DNA from: Rusavskia elegans
Taxonomy: Eukaryota > Ascomycota > Lecanoromycetes > Teloschistales > Teloschistaceae
Assembly: GCA_011316305.1 (NCBI GenBank)
Contig: SAUG01000044.1
Span: 186,001-250,000, forward strand
Length of the DNA: 64,000 nt
Direction of reading: 5' to 3'
Shown in pieces: positions 49,162 to 60,284 of the stretch. Position 1 is the stretch's first letter, and every line of letters starts with the position of its first letter. Made by a program: the position numbers and the translations under genes. Below the pieces are notes generated by a model. That model ran no database searches. It had not been told where the DNA came from and saw only the letters and a program-made list of their open reading frames with translations.

Positions 49162-52089
49162 TTTTTACTTTCTAAAATTAAAGAAATTAGTAATAGTAGA
49201 TAGAGTTTTTATATTTTCTTTTCTATTCCTTTTTCTAATTACTTTGAAATTACTAGAATCGAAAGAGTTAGAAACGTAGAAGGAATAACTATAATATAGT
49301 TATCTTTATCGCTATCTAATAAAAGGTTCTCGATTATATAAAAGGGTTCTATATAAAGGATTTCGAATATAGAATATAAAAATAGTTTCTTTTCTAATTA
49401 TATAAAATTAATTTCGTTAGATTAATAAAATAAATTTTTATTGAAGATAATATTATAAATCCGGATAACCTTGTATTAGTTAGATATCCAGATATTATAA
49501 TTCTTCGTTCCTTCGTAGTCTACGAGGAATTCTAGATAAATTCGAGATACTATCTTTTTTTTATAAAGAATTAATTTATTAAACGAATATACTTTATATC
49601 TAAAGGCTTTTAAATAACTAAAGTTTAGCCGATAGATAGTTACTATCTAGAAAGGAATTTTCTATTTATATTTATCTATTAGAATATAATTTATTATTAA
49701 ATCTGCCGTTTATATATACTAGAGTTAAAGATAGATAAATAAATTTACTTCTAACTTTATAGCTCTGGTTTTTATTATTAGAACTCCGCTTTTACGTTCC
49801 GAATAACTATTCTACGCTAAAGTATCCGGAGTTAACGGCTTCTATATAATATTTTATACGGCGATAAATTTCTAAAGTTTTTGGTCTAATAAAATTTCTT
49901 TATCTAAACGGATAAATACTACTTTTCTATTAAAACGAGCCTCGATTATCTTAATTATTTTACGAAGAATACCTGGTACTATATTTTTATAGCGATAAAT
50001 AAAGACTATTTGAAAGTTTATTTCTATATATATAACGTAGAAGATCTATTTGTTTTTATTTAATATAGTTACTAATTAGATAAAATCGTATATAATACGA
50101 TAAAAGAATTTATCGAATATTTCTATTTTAAAAAATGATTTTAATATAATCTTATAAATATTTTATAATATAAATACTTCGTATTTATTTAGTATAGGAA
50201 TTTTATCTTTATTAGTAACTTCTATTCTTTTAATAGTTTCGGCGAGGTATTTAATAGCGTTATTACTAGTGTAAATAAAGAGCTAGTACTAGTTATATAT
50301 AGATCTCGATTAAATTAATACTAGAAATCTTATTGCTAAAACTATTATATCTAAAACTTTAACTAAATTATCTTTATATAGATAATAACTTCTGATTCTA
50401 GTAAACGAAAAGATTATTTTACCGGAACGTTTCTTTATATAGTATTTAAAGATATTAATATATAGAATACTTTTATCTTCGAAGACGCTAGCGAAAACCA
50501 GATTAGTAATAAAATTTAGAGTATATCTAACGTTTATAACTTTTTATATCCTTTACTAGATAGAATTATAATAATATTTTTAATACGGTCGTATATAACG
50601 ATTCGTTCTTATTATATTCCTATAAAAAGAGTAGAACTATCGGTATCATTTCTTTTTTTATAAATAAATAATCTATTATATTATTTCAGACGTTTATAGA
50701 TAATCTAATATCGAAGGTCTATAATAAATAGAAGACGTAGTCGACGGCGAATATCCTAGAAAAGACGGTAAAGATACTACAATCCTATATATACTAGGAA
50801 GAAAAAGATAATAAATTTTAAAAATTTATTTCTTTTTTCTTTACTTTATTTTTAACCTTCTATTCTTTTATTTTCTTTAGAATTCGTTCTACGTTTATTT
50901 TCGTTTATAGGTTTTTTATCGCCTCTTCTACCTTTTATTTTATATTTAGATTAGGTTTAAACTTTTACTTTGTCCCTTAGATCGATCGGGATAGAGATAA
51001 TCGTAAGTATTAAACTATTCTAATTTACTATAAATATATTCTTTCATTAATTAATTATTAGATTTATTTTAGAACAAAAGGTTATACGGTAGCTTATTAT
51101 TAGATTATTTAGATATACCTACGGGGAATACTAGGTAAATAGCTACTATATAAGAGTTTTTAATATTATAGAAGCGAATATACTAGCGAAATCTTTCTGC
51201 TAGATTAAAGAGGAAAAGTTTATTGTTAATATTTATTTCGATTATATATTTATATATCTAAGTAAATAATAGAATTTACTTATCGATTATAATAATAAAA
51301 TTATAGAAATCTTTCTATATATCTACTATTTCTACTATTTTCTTCTCTTTCGTCTAATTATATATTTATTTCTATTTATCGACTTATATTTTAATCTATT
51401 ATTTTAATGTTAGTTCTATTCTAAATTTCGCGTATTAGTATTCGAGTTTAAAAGTTCTAGCGGAGTCTAATAAAGCGAGCTTAGCTTTAAAAGTTTATAG
51501 AAAATTTTATAGATAAATTTTTATCTTTTAGATAAAGACGTGATTTAGTATAGTAATTAAATTCTAAATAAATTCGATAAATTTATTAATTATATCGTAT
51601 TTTTTTTTCTATTTAGCAATTTTAATTTATATTAACTTATATAGGTATTATAAGCGAATACGGCGTTTACTATAGTAATTATATTCGCGCTATTTAGTAT
51701 ATCTAGTTTAGGCTCTAGTAGACGAGCTATATATTAAGATTTAGTTAATTTTAATAGATTAATAAAGTTCTAAACTAGGAAGTTAACGGTTTTATTTCTA
51801 ATTGTAGAAATCTAGGTATTTTAGTTTTTAGCTTTATCGAACTTTAGCTCGCGTTTATTTATTTTAAATTCTTAAATAAATATATTAGAAAAGAAGAAAA
51901 AGGTTTTCTAATAGGATATAAATTTTTTTCTAGTAAATTTAATTAATTAAGTAATTTTAAAAAAATAGTAAATAATCTATTAATAGATCCGCAGTAGAGA
52001 TGTCTACGGTTTTATTATATCGTAAATAATAATTGAACTAATATTTAAATAATTATTAATATAGAGGTATCTATTACCGGGCTTATAAC

Positions 52090-52313
52090 TATTAGCCGTT
52101 AAAGAGAAATTATATAGTAATTAATTAATAATAGAACAAAAATCTATAGAGAACTAGTTTATATAAAAAGTAGTAAATTTTAAAGAGACGCTAAATCTAT
52201 TTAGAAATACGCTAAATTTTATAAGATAGATATACGTAACTTCAACGAGTTTTAGCGAGAAATATCAACTGGCTTTTCCATAAATTCTTTATAATCGCTT
52301 CTATATACTGACA
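52090..52313 (-). repeat. Copia 2 LTR, right
   Basis: Ends ATACTGACA, keeping the terminal CA. Same 224-bp length as the left LTR. Confidence 0.7.
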
Positions 52314-52690
52314 TCTGATAGTCTAACGGATCAACGTTTTTCGGGATTAACGTGATTGAATCCGATAGATTAAAGATTCGAATCTCTAGAAAACTAATTA
52401 ATATATAAATTTTTTTCTTTTTATATAAAAAGATTATTAAAATGATTGTATATTTCAACTAGTTAAACAATATCGATCGAATTTAAATTAATATAGTTAA
52501 ATGGTTTATGGTTTCTCTAATAGAGTTCCAGTTTGAATCTAGTTTCTTCGGAATTTTTAAATAGATTTTCGGTAAAATATTTAAGTTTTTAAATATTTAT
52601 ATAATCCGATCGATTAGTACTTCTATTATCAAATCGTAAAAGACTAAAATCAAAATACGAATAATGAAACCGTATATATACGTTATTTAA

Positions 52691-53414
52691 ATCCGCGCCG
52701 GAATATAGTATATAGAGTATTATTATTAGATTCTATTAATAGTATATATTTTCTTAATTTAACTATATAATCGGTTTTAGAATTCTTTTTCTGAAAATAT
52801 TGAATATAGCGTTATTAAAAGCTCGAGTAAAATAGTATCTATCGAAACCGCGACGATACGCTTCGAAGCAATTAATTAATACTATCGGTTAATATAATAC
52901 GTGTAATTATTTCAATCACGACGGTTGTAATAGAAATAAATATTAGAAAAACTAACAGATTAAAGTCTACTATAGGAATATTTATTTTAAATTCTATTAA
53001 TATTGAAAGGGCAAAGTCGATTTTAATCTATAAAAGAAAATATAGAGAAATAAATTTGATAACGAGATAGAATATAAGAAAGCTTTTAATTATAGATTGT
53101 TTAACGATTAATTGAAAAAGATTTAATCTATACAACTATATCATACAGTCGTACGAAATAAAACAGAGAAATAACCAATGCTATAATAATATTTATAATA
53201 GAACAATTCAATTCAACAGTTCGGAAATAGAAAATAAATTTATCTAGCTATATATTTATATTCGTGATTAGAAAATTTATCAAAACTAAAAATAGATTGT
53301 AAAAAGCTAAAGTAACAATAAATCTAGACGTAACGGAAAATTTTTTAATTAGAGAAATTAGTTAAAAAAAAGAGTTTTTTCGAGTAAGAAGAAATTTCTA
53401 TTTAAACTAATGCA
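52691..53414. other. A+T-rich DNA, no gene seen
   Basis: Eroded sequence with no readable signal. Confidence 0.4.
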
Positions 53415-54268
53415 CCTCGGAACGGGTTAGATCTGGTCGGATTCTAGAATCTCTAACCCGACTCGAACCGGGTTAGAATATCTCCGGGTTGAAATATAAA
53501 CGGGTTAGGATATAAACGAGTTTTCGCAGGATTGGACCTCGGAACGGGTTAGGTCGGGTCGAGTTCTAGAATCTCTAACCCGACTCGAACCGAATTAGAA
53601 TATAAACGGGTTAGGATAGAAACCGGTTAGAATATAAACGGGTTTTCGCAGGATTTTTCCGTTAAAAGACGAATTAATTAGTACTCCCGCTAGTATAGAC
53701 GCTATATTAGCCTATAGAAGTTTTTCTAGTATTTTATTATATAAAGAAACTAAAATTTATAAATACGCTAATTCAGCGCCTATATTCGATTTTCTAGAAT
53801 CAATTCTAAAAACTACTATTTTTATTAAATCTCGACGCGAATCTAACCCGTTTCGATTCGGGTCGGGTTAAAACCTATATAATCCGACCCGAACCCGATT
53901 CGAACCCGCTCGGGTCGAATTCGGGTCGGGAATTTCCCTATCTCGTTCCGAGGAATACGTAGAATTAATTGGTTTTAAAAACGAATTATTTAGTTATCGT
54001 GTTAGTATAGGCGCTAAATTGGCGTATATAGTTTTTCCTTGTTTTTTAGAAATAAAGAATTCAAAATTAATTTATAGCTTGATTTAGCGCTTATATTAAA
54101 TTAATAGGAATTAATTTAAAAACTATTATTATTAGTAATTCTCGGCCCGAACCTAACCTAATCGAACCGGGTCGGATCAGATATTCTATAACTCGACCCA
54201 GACTCGATTCGAACTCGCCCGAGACGGTTTCGGGTCGGGAATTTCTATATCTCGTTCCGAGAAATATA
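53415..54268. repeat. Family Z: tandem repeats with CGGGTCGGG-rich ends
   Basis: A roughly 120-bp unit beginning CCTCGGAACGGGTTAG occurs at about 53415 and again at 53535. It is followed by two tandem roughly 300-bp units (53657-53955 and 53956-54268), each ending GGGTCGGGAATTT then TCTCGTTCCGAG. The outer CCTCGGAACG and CGTTCCGAGG are inverted repeats, so the first part may be a foldback element. Non-coding. Confidence 0.6.
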
Positions 54269-55740
54269 AACTAATAGTAGTCGATAGAAGTTTATTACCA
54301 ATCGGGAACAGAGAAGTTATAAAATAAATAATATCTTTAAAATTAAAAGTTTACTAGTAATACGAAAAGTTTAAATTTTATAATATCCGTATAGCTAGCT
54401 ATAAAATCGTATTCAAAATCTTTTAGTTAAAGATATATAATCCAGCTTAGACTGGCCGTCGAGTCGGGTTTCGAATCCGGGTTAAAAGAACCGATCCGAC
54501 CCGAGTTAGTTCCGATTTTTCTAGATACCGAACTAAATCGGAAGCTCGCTAGTCTTGGCGGACACGGTGCGATATACCGATTTTTAAAACTTTATTCGCC
54601 GAAATTAAGGAGTCGATATATATTTGCTAAAGCTTCTCGCAGAATATTAGATTATTTTAGAAAGGATTTCGTCGTGCGTTTACGATATTTAATTTACTTC
54701 TTCTCTACTTTTATTTTATAAACGGCATTAGGTTTAATATTACTAATAGACGAACTATCTGTTAGTTTCGTTTCTAGATTATAGATTCACTTATCAAGTA
54801 AAGTTAGCGTAGAGATCTATAAAGATCTAGTAACCCTTTATATCGAGATTTTCTTTTTAAGATTTTCTTATTTGAAGCCATATATACTTTAGTAAAAGGA
54901 AAATCATCTAAAACTAACTTTTCACCGTAAATATAATCGCTAAAAATAAAGCTTGTTAGCTATAATATAGGTTATATAGATAATAATACGTATTTTATTA
55001 TTACTATTTTTACTTCTGTTTTCTAAATCTATTTAGAGAGGATTAGTAATAAATATTACTTTTAATAATTTCCTTATAATCTAGTAGGGTCTGCAAATCT
55101 TTATTATATTTCTCGGAAATATCGAATCTATTTATAATAATTATATATTATTTTTAATCACGAATCGACTGTAATCTATAGATCTATTCTCGGCCTTTTT
55201 TTACAGGCAGATATAAATAGGAAGTATATTTCTATTATAACTTTAAAACGCCGAACTTTCTAACAGTCCTTTTAGAAACTCTATATACGAATTTAGTCTT
55301 GAATTATAGTAGAAATAGTTATTATTATCTTCATTCTAGTCTAAAGACTTTTTCGGTATAGTACTAAATTTAACTCTCGTCTTTCTATCAACCTTTCGCG
55401 TATTATTAGCCTATATATTTTTATATATTAATTAGTTTATACTTTTTTTATTTTAGCTTATTTCTATTTATCTAGAATAAGGGAGAATCTATTAATTAAT
55501 AAGTATTATATTTCTTCTACGTTCTCTAGACCTATCGTTACTTTCGCCCGTTTAGTTAACTTTTCGAAATAGTTAAGCAGTATATATTACGGCGTAGGGC
55601 GCCTATATTACTATATACCAAATTAGTATCGCTCTGTAGAAATATAGGCAGAAAAACTACTTATAATATAGTCTAAAGTCGGCGGCTTTAAATATCGATC
55701 TATAGATCGGTAGGTATAGTATTGGCCATTATCAGATTTG
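54269..55740. other. A+T-rich DNA with one family Y terminus
   Basis: TAGACTGGCCGTCGAGTC at 54448 opens a family Y-like segment that runs to about 54560 without a clear matching end. The rest is RIP-eroded with no readable gene or transposon motif. Confidence 0.4.
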
Positions 55741-55758
55741 TATACAACCACCGCCACA

Positions 55759-55956
55759 TCAAGACCGTACAGCTTTCCCAACTGATACGCTTTGTTGAAA
55801 AGCTCCCTTTCCCTTTTTCTTCTTTGGGTGTTTTGTTCCTTCCGCGTCTGATTTCTCTTTATATTGCAAGCGAGTTACGCGATGTACACTTTGGACTCTG
55901 AGCCAACCAGATCTTTTAAATGCTGAAAGATTGGATTTAGCGATGAGCAGAAACAC
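55759..55956 (-). other. Possible coding fragment, basic
   Basis: Minus-strand frame of 65 codons (GTG first, no ATG) reading WLRVQSVHRVTRLQYKEKSD then HPKKKKGKG. Composition is protein-like and in a gene island, but there is no start codon or domain. Probably a relic or a terminal exon. Confidence 0.2.
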
Positions 55957-56765
55957 GAGGCTCCGTGTTTCAGGTACATTTTACAAATTTACTTCGTCTT
56001 TACCAAACATCCAAGCAAGGACAATATTTCAGGGTATATAGCGGTCCTGGAGATTCTGGCAGACACTTGGAAAATTGGTAGCGTGCGAAGGTGTTTTCAA
56101 AGTTTTATCCGTTGGAAGCTGCCGAGAATTACACAAGCTTCGGAAGACAACGCTGGAGACTTTACAAAGATCTCCTCTATCAGCTTGCTATTTATCTGGA
56201 ATATATAGGTGCGGATCTTTGGATCTTTATTGAATATCGATTCCTGTTATACCCGTTGCCTCTTGAAGCTATTATCAGCTATCATCCTAAACGATTTCCT
56301 CAAGTCTTAGACACTGCGGCCACTTTGCAAGACCTTATTAAAGGAAATATCCGTTGCTTCATATCCATCCCTCTTATAGCATGGTTTGCCATATCAGTTC
56401 GGCGCAAGGCCGATCTCCCAGTCAGATTTATCGAGCAACTCGAGCAGTTATCGCTTGAGTATTATACTATACCAGCCCTGGAAGATCTATCTCTGCTACA
56501 GGCAAGCTGCTGATTTTGCTAAATTGTTTGAATACTGATAGTTGTACGGAAAATAGTTCGTTATAACCCCTTCGTCGTCGGAGCCCTTGCCAGCGGCCCA
56601 GGTCCCACTATTATATCCTTGTTCTACAAGATAAGCGAACCGCTTGTATCCTTTTTGAAGATTATTTATTTTTACGGGATTGAACAGAATTTGGCTACGT
56701 TGAAGGAGCTAGGTATCCAGTTTAAAAAGGCGCAGGAACTGCTGCAGAACCAGTCAAGCAGTTAA
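55946..56765 (+). pseudogene. Decayed hypothetical gene
   Basis: From about 55946 the plus strand is open through QVHFTNLLRLYQTSKQG to HLENW, then a TAG (CAG-type) and on through FSKFYPLEAAENYTSFGRQ, LPLEAIISYHPKRFPQVLD and IEQLEQLSLEYYTIPALED to a stop at 56511-56513. In another frame YNPFVVGALASGPGPTIIS and EQNLATLKELGIQFKKAQEL continue to TAA at 56763-56765. No ATG opens the frame. A frameshift plus a RIP-type stop indicates a dead gene; unpredicted introns are an alternative. Family unknown. It converges with the next gene, 58 bp away. Confidence 0.45.
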
Positions 56766-56823
56766 TATTCAATTGGCACTGTACTACGCGGCTTAGCTAG
56801 AGGTATAGAAGCCAGCGAGGATT

Positions 56824-58182
56824 CTATTCAGAATTCAGATCAGCGATGCCGTGGGCACGTAATGGTAGTACCTCTTCGGAAGCCTGGTGCCCCTTGCAAC
56901 GAATCACTAGATACCCATCCGACCATAGCTCTGAAAGGACTGTTAAGTGAATCTTGGCGGCTCCTTTGAACGCTTCAGCCACAATCATACCCTTCCCAAG
57001 CTCTTCTTCAGTGAAAATCCTTTCTTCCTCCGGATGCGTACCACATGCCTCCGTAGCTTCCATTTCTTTCTTCGATTCCTCCAAAAGGGCTTCAACCTCG
57101 ACTCGGTCAATAGCGTGCTTCGCAGCGTCGAAGGTGTTACTATCTTCACTGTTGTTGCTTTCGGTCTCGCTGCCTACGGCATCAAAATTGTCCTTTGCAG
57201 TGTAGGTCTGATAGCGGATTCGATCGATCTTTCTCCTCAGCGATGGTGACGTGCCATCTACATCCGATAGATCTTCTGTCGTGCTATCAATTTGTCCGCG
57301 TCTTCTCTTTCGTTGAGGCTGCATCGGCTGGATCTTCTCTTCGGTTGTACCTCTGAGCCAGGCGGCTGTAAAGCTGTAAACTTTTGGTGTCACACTCTCT
57401 GTAGAAGCTTTGGTCTCTTGGAGTCTTGCTATTTCACTTCTGTTTGCTCTCCACCGGTGTCGAGCCTTGGACAAGTGATGTTCAAATACACTTTCTGCCA
57501 CAGTCTCTTCGTCTCCGCTGGCAGACGTAATTTCGGATCCAGCGCAGCTCGAAATTCCATCACCGCCAGTACCCGAAGTTAAATCCATGCTTTCACTAGC
57601 TTCGCCAACAGCTCCTTGGCGACCGGCTTTAGAGGCCTCGTTGGTGACCTCAATGCCAGATCCACTTCCGTCTGATGTCTCATGCATCCTCTCCCGTGTG
57701 TCGTCAACGTGTCGACCGAGGTCGGTGTCGGAGGCCCGGTCCAGTTGTTCGCTGAGTTTGAGTATCTCGAAGTGCTTGCCCACGTGGATGGCCGGGTCTG
57801 CTTGGGATACCGCCTCTTCTGACTCAGTAAACTTGTACGAAAGGACCGAGTCATCTGTACAAGAAGCATCGCTCTCACTTCCGCTCGTTTCAGAACCTCT
57901 CTCATATCGATATCGCGTATCGCCATCGTCACTATCGTCATAGCCAGCCAAACGGCAACGTAATGTGACGAGATCTCCAACAAGGTTGATCAAGGAACGA
58001 GTTATGAATGTAAGAAAACTATCATATAACAATGCTGAGCAACACCATGGGAGGGCTTTGAGTTCTTCAAAGACAGTCAGGATCTGGCGCAAGATCGGTA
58101 GTATCCCATAGGGATCTCCACTCATGTCAAAGTGGCGGATCTCCGTCTTCAGCTGCTCAATAAATTGCGACATTTCGGACAT
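56824..58182 (-). CDS. Acidic Ser-rich probable nuclear protein, 452 residues (hypothetical)
   Basis: A single uninterrupted exon from ATG (minus, 58182-58180, context CATCATGTCC) to the stop at 56824. A second ATG at codon 4 is a possible start. Residues 1-80 are predicted helical with an apolar stretch (WCCSALLYDSFLTFI, 46-60). Residues 80-130 are very acidic and Ser-rich (DDSDDGD, SGSESDASCTDD). A basic cluster RKRRR at 291-295 is a likely nuclear localisation signal. The C-terminal 120 residues contain helical Glu-rich segments (VEVEALLEESKKEMEA). No enzyme motif or known domain recognised. The absence of RIP stops over 1.36 kb, in a window where neighbours are broken, argues it is or recently was functional. 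Its upstream region carries hairpin element copy 2. Confidence 0.65.
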   Translation of the reverse strand: MSEMSQFIEQLKTEIRHFDMSGDPYGILPILRQILTVFEELKALPWCCSALLYDSFLTFITRSLINLVGDLVTLRCRLAGYDDSDDGDTRYRYERGSETSGSESDASCTDDSVLSYKFTESEEAVSQADPAIHVGKHFEILKLSEQLDRASDTDLGRHVDDTRERMHETSDGSGSGIEVTNEASKAGRQGAVGEASESMDLTSGTGGDGISSCAGSEITSASGDEETVAESVFEHHLSKARHRWRANRSEIARLQETKASTESVTPKVYSFTAAWLRGTTEEKIQPMQPQRKRRRGQIDSTTEDLSDVDGTSPSLRRKIDRIRYQTYTAKDNFDAVGSETESNNSEDSNTFDAAKHAIDRVEVEALLEESKKEMEATEACGTHPEEERIFTEEELGKGMIVAEAFKGAAKIHLTVLSELWSDGYLVIRCKGHQASEEVLPLRAHGIADLNSE

Positions 58183-58774
58183 GATGATAAGATTTCGTAC
58201 CGCTAGCGACAGAGTTAATCTAGGATTGGAAGGAAAAGACAGCGAAAGTCATAGAGTAAAAACCTGGGGGAAAACACATGGAGGCTGAGAAGGGAACCAA
58301 CGCGGTCGCGTAACGCGTCAGGTGGTGCCTCTGTCTTCGGCTCCGCCAATCAATCTGCCATCCAATCATGGCCTTTCCTTGCCTGTGTCATGGTATGGGT
58401 TGAATCAATTGTGGTACCTATCGTGTCTTGGTCAATCCCAGTCAACAGTCAGCCCATCGGATTGCCCACTCTTGTTTTGTCATTTGAGGACCGAGTGCCA
58501 ACCCCTGCAGGCCTATCGTCATATGATCCCATGCTATAGCATTACCTGCCCGAGAACCTGCCAAGGAAACCAATCAGCCACTTCTACGACAGACAATAGC
58601 GACGATTTAGTGTGATGACAGGGATACCAGAAAGCTGAACAGCAGCGTCTATAACATCGTTCTTCATTCGTATATCTTGCAAAACGATGCAAGGCTTGGA
58701 ACCGACTCTGGGATCTTACAAATCAGAGATTGACCATTGTGATAAACTGCCAACTGCTTGTCCTCCAATACTTA
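58183..58774 (-). promoter_or_regulatory. Upstream region of the 452-residue gene
   Basis: Normal-composition DNA. Plus-strand frames here (e.g. 58322-58615) lack ATG starts and look like chance. The region presumably holds the promoter and 5' UTR. No TATA box is obvious. Confidence 0.4.
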
Positions 58775-58862
58775 AAGGTTTCCCTCGCGGCACCCACCCC
58801 CGGGTGCCACTATGAACTTTACACGAGGGCGTCGCGAGATATCCCTGCCCCGCGACGCGCTC
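58775..58862 (-). repeat. GC-rich hairpin element, copy 2, upstream of the 452-residue gene
   Basis: On the minus strand it has the same order as copy 1: TCGCGGGGCAGGGATATCTC, GCGACG, CGTGTAAAGTT, then a 23-nt inverted repeat (GGCACCC, 6-nt loop, GGGTGCC), GCGAGG and AAACC. It lies about 680 bp upstream of the start codon at 58182, in that gene's orientation. Confidence 0.55.
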
Positions 58863-59061
58863 ACTGGGCCTTTATCTACAGCCAACGCTTTTCTTCCGAG
58901 ATATCTCGCTCGTCTTGGCATCAACATATAATTCCTGACCCCTCTCTTTTCCTTAATATCGTTCTACAGCATCCCTAACGCCTCTTCCACCATCACTATA
59001 GATCTTATAGGGCAGGTCGACGAGCAGCTTCAAGGTCTCGAGGATCCCAGGGAGGTGGTGG
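58863..59061 (+). other. Possible coding remnant cut by a Copia insertion
   Basis: Just before the LTR at 59062 the plus strand reads ITIDLIGQVDEQLQGLEDPR, protein-like in a normal-composition segment, after CCTCTTCCACCATC. There is no ATG. It may be the 5' end of a gene interrupted by Copia 3. Confidence 0.2.
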
Positions 59062-59949
59062 TGTCAGCCGGCAGAAAGGAGTCATGTAATGATTGATCGA
59101 TAATAGAGTAAAAATCTATAGAGAAGTAAGAGAACTAGTTTATATAAAATGTAGTAAATGCTAAGGAGACGCTAAGCCTAATTAGGACCACGCTAAATCA
59201 CGTAGGACAGATATACGTAACTATAACGAGTTATAACGAGTTTTAACGATTAGCTTTTCTATAAATTTTTTATAATCGTTCCTATATACTAATAAACCTC
59301 TTTAAAAAAATCGTTATATTATTAATATTAAATATAATTCTACTACTTCTTTTCTAATACTTTAATTTCCTTATAAATTTAAAGTTTTAAATTAATTAGT
59401 AGAAGTATTTTAACTTTAGAGGCGGCAATCGATTTAGCGAAATTTAATTATAAATTTAGTTTATAATTTTAGAGCTCGATAAATTTAAAAAATTATTAAT
59501 AACGTAATAGAGCCAGCGCTTTTATAAGACTATTAGCTAGAATCTCTACGGAAACGATCTATTTAATATTAATATTTCTATTTTTGATTTTCTAGCGGAG
59601 CTAATAACGATATATATCTATATAACGAAACTTCGTTATATACTATAAACTATTACTAGTAAAGATCTGGATAGTCTATAATTTATCGTACTAAATTTAT
59701 ATAGTATAGCCGGAGTCTAATAAAATTTTACTAAAGAATCCATTCTATTATATAATTTCCTTCGCCGTTACTATAATAGCGAGAAATTCTATTTCTATTA
59801 AATTTATTATTACGATTTTCTATTTAGATACTTGCTAGTTAATTATACTATTAAATAATTTAAATCTATATCTCTAAAAGTTATAGCAAGTCATCGAGTT
59901 ATTAGCGAATAAAGTATCCGAAGAAGCGAGAAATACGGTATAGAAATCG
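59062..59949 (-). mobile_element. Copia element 3, partial, minus strand
   Basis: An LTR at 59062-59294 starting TGTCAGCCGGCAG aligns with the Copia 2 LTRs and keeps TG. The following 650 bp align with 46645-47275 (e.g. GATCTATTTAATATTAATAT). It is interrupted at 59950 by a Gypsy-family LTR; the remainder may lie beyond the right edge. Confidence 0.6.
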
Positions 59950-60284
59950 TGTAACGTACTTGTATATCAGAGGGCGTTACGCTCGAATCTAACTACAGCC
60001 GTAGACGTAGTCCGAGCTATTAAATAGTAAAGGAATTCTAGTATAGGTTATCGTAACTAATTCTATATAGTCGTAAAGATATAGTTATAATATTATAAAG
60101 CGTCTTCGTTATAGAAGTAATTAAAAGAATAGTAGAAACGAACTTAGTAATTATATTAATAACTAACAAACGAACCTATTTAATAAAAGTAAAGAACGAT
60201 ATATATAGTAAAAGTAGCTAACAGTACCGATAGATAGCCGTCCGCTAAAAGTTTCTATTAAAAAAGTCGGCTATAGCGACTATA
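59950..60284 (-). repeat. Gypsy-family LTR fragment
   Basis: Starts TGTAACG and is homologous to the LTR at 14539 for about 335 bp. It is interrupted at 60284 by the start of another LTR of the same family, a nested insertion. Confidence 0.6.

Larger units (their letters stand above)
46418..52313 (-). mobile_element. Ty1/Copia-type LTR retrotransposon 2, minus strand
   Basis: LTRs at 46418-46641 and 52090-52313 (224 bp each) and a 5-bp target duplication differing only by G/A. The minus strand reads RSDIAYTVLKLLEF near 47363-47415, matching the conserved RPDIAYAVSKL region of Copia, and IFFIDNIIII near 47735-47768, a RIP form of the YVDD motif. The gag end lies toward 52000. Family Y copy 5 is nested within it. 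Inactive. Confidence 0.75.
46380..52690 (+). repeat. tRNA-like SINE, copy 5, split by Copia 2
   Basis: The head (46380-46417) ends GTGATCTGG and the body resumes at 52314 with TCTGATAGTC, then CGTTTTTCGG, B-box-like GATTCGAATC and the TTTTCGGTAAAATATT body to about 52690. The junction falls at the Copia target duplication, TCTGG on the left and TCTGA on the right. Confidence 0.6.

Noticed and set aside
58322..58978. Plus-strand ORFs upstream of the 452-residue gene
   Set aside because: They lack credible ATG starts, and the second is a translation through the hairpin element. The peptide shared with 1045-1305 (ASRDIPAPR) simply reflects that element's nucleotide repeat.
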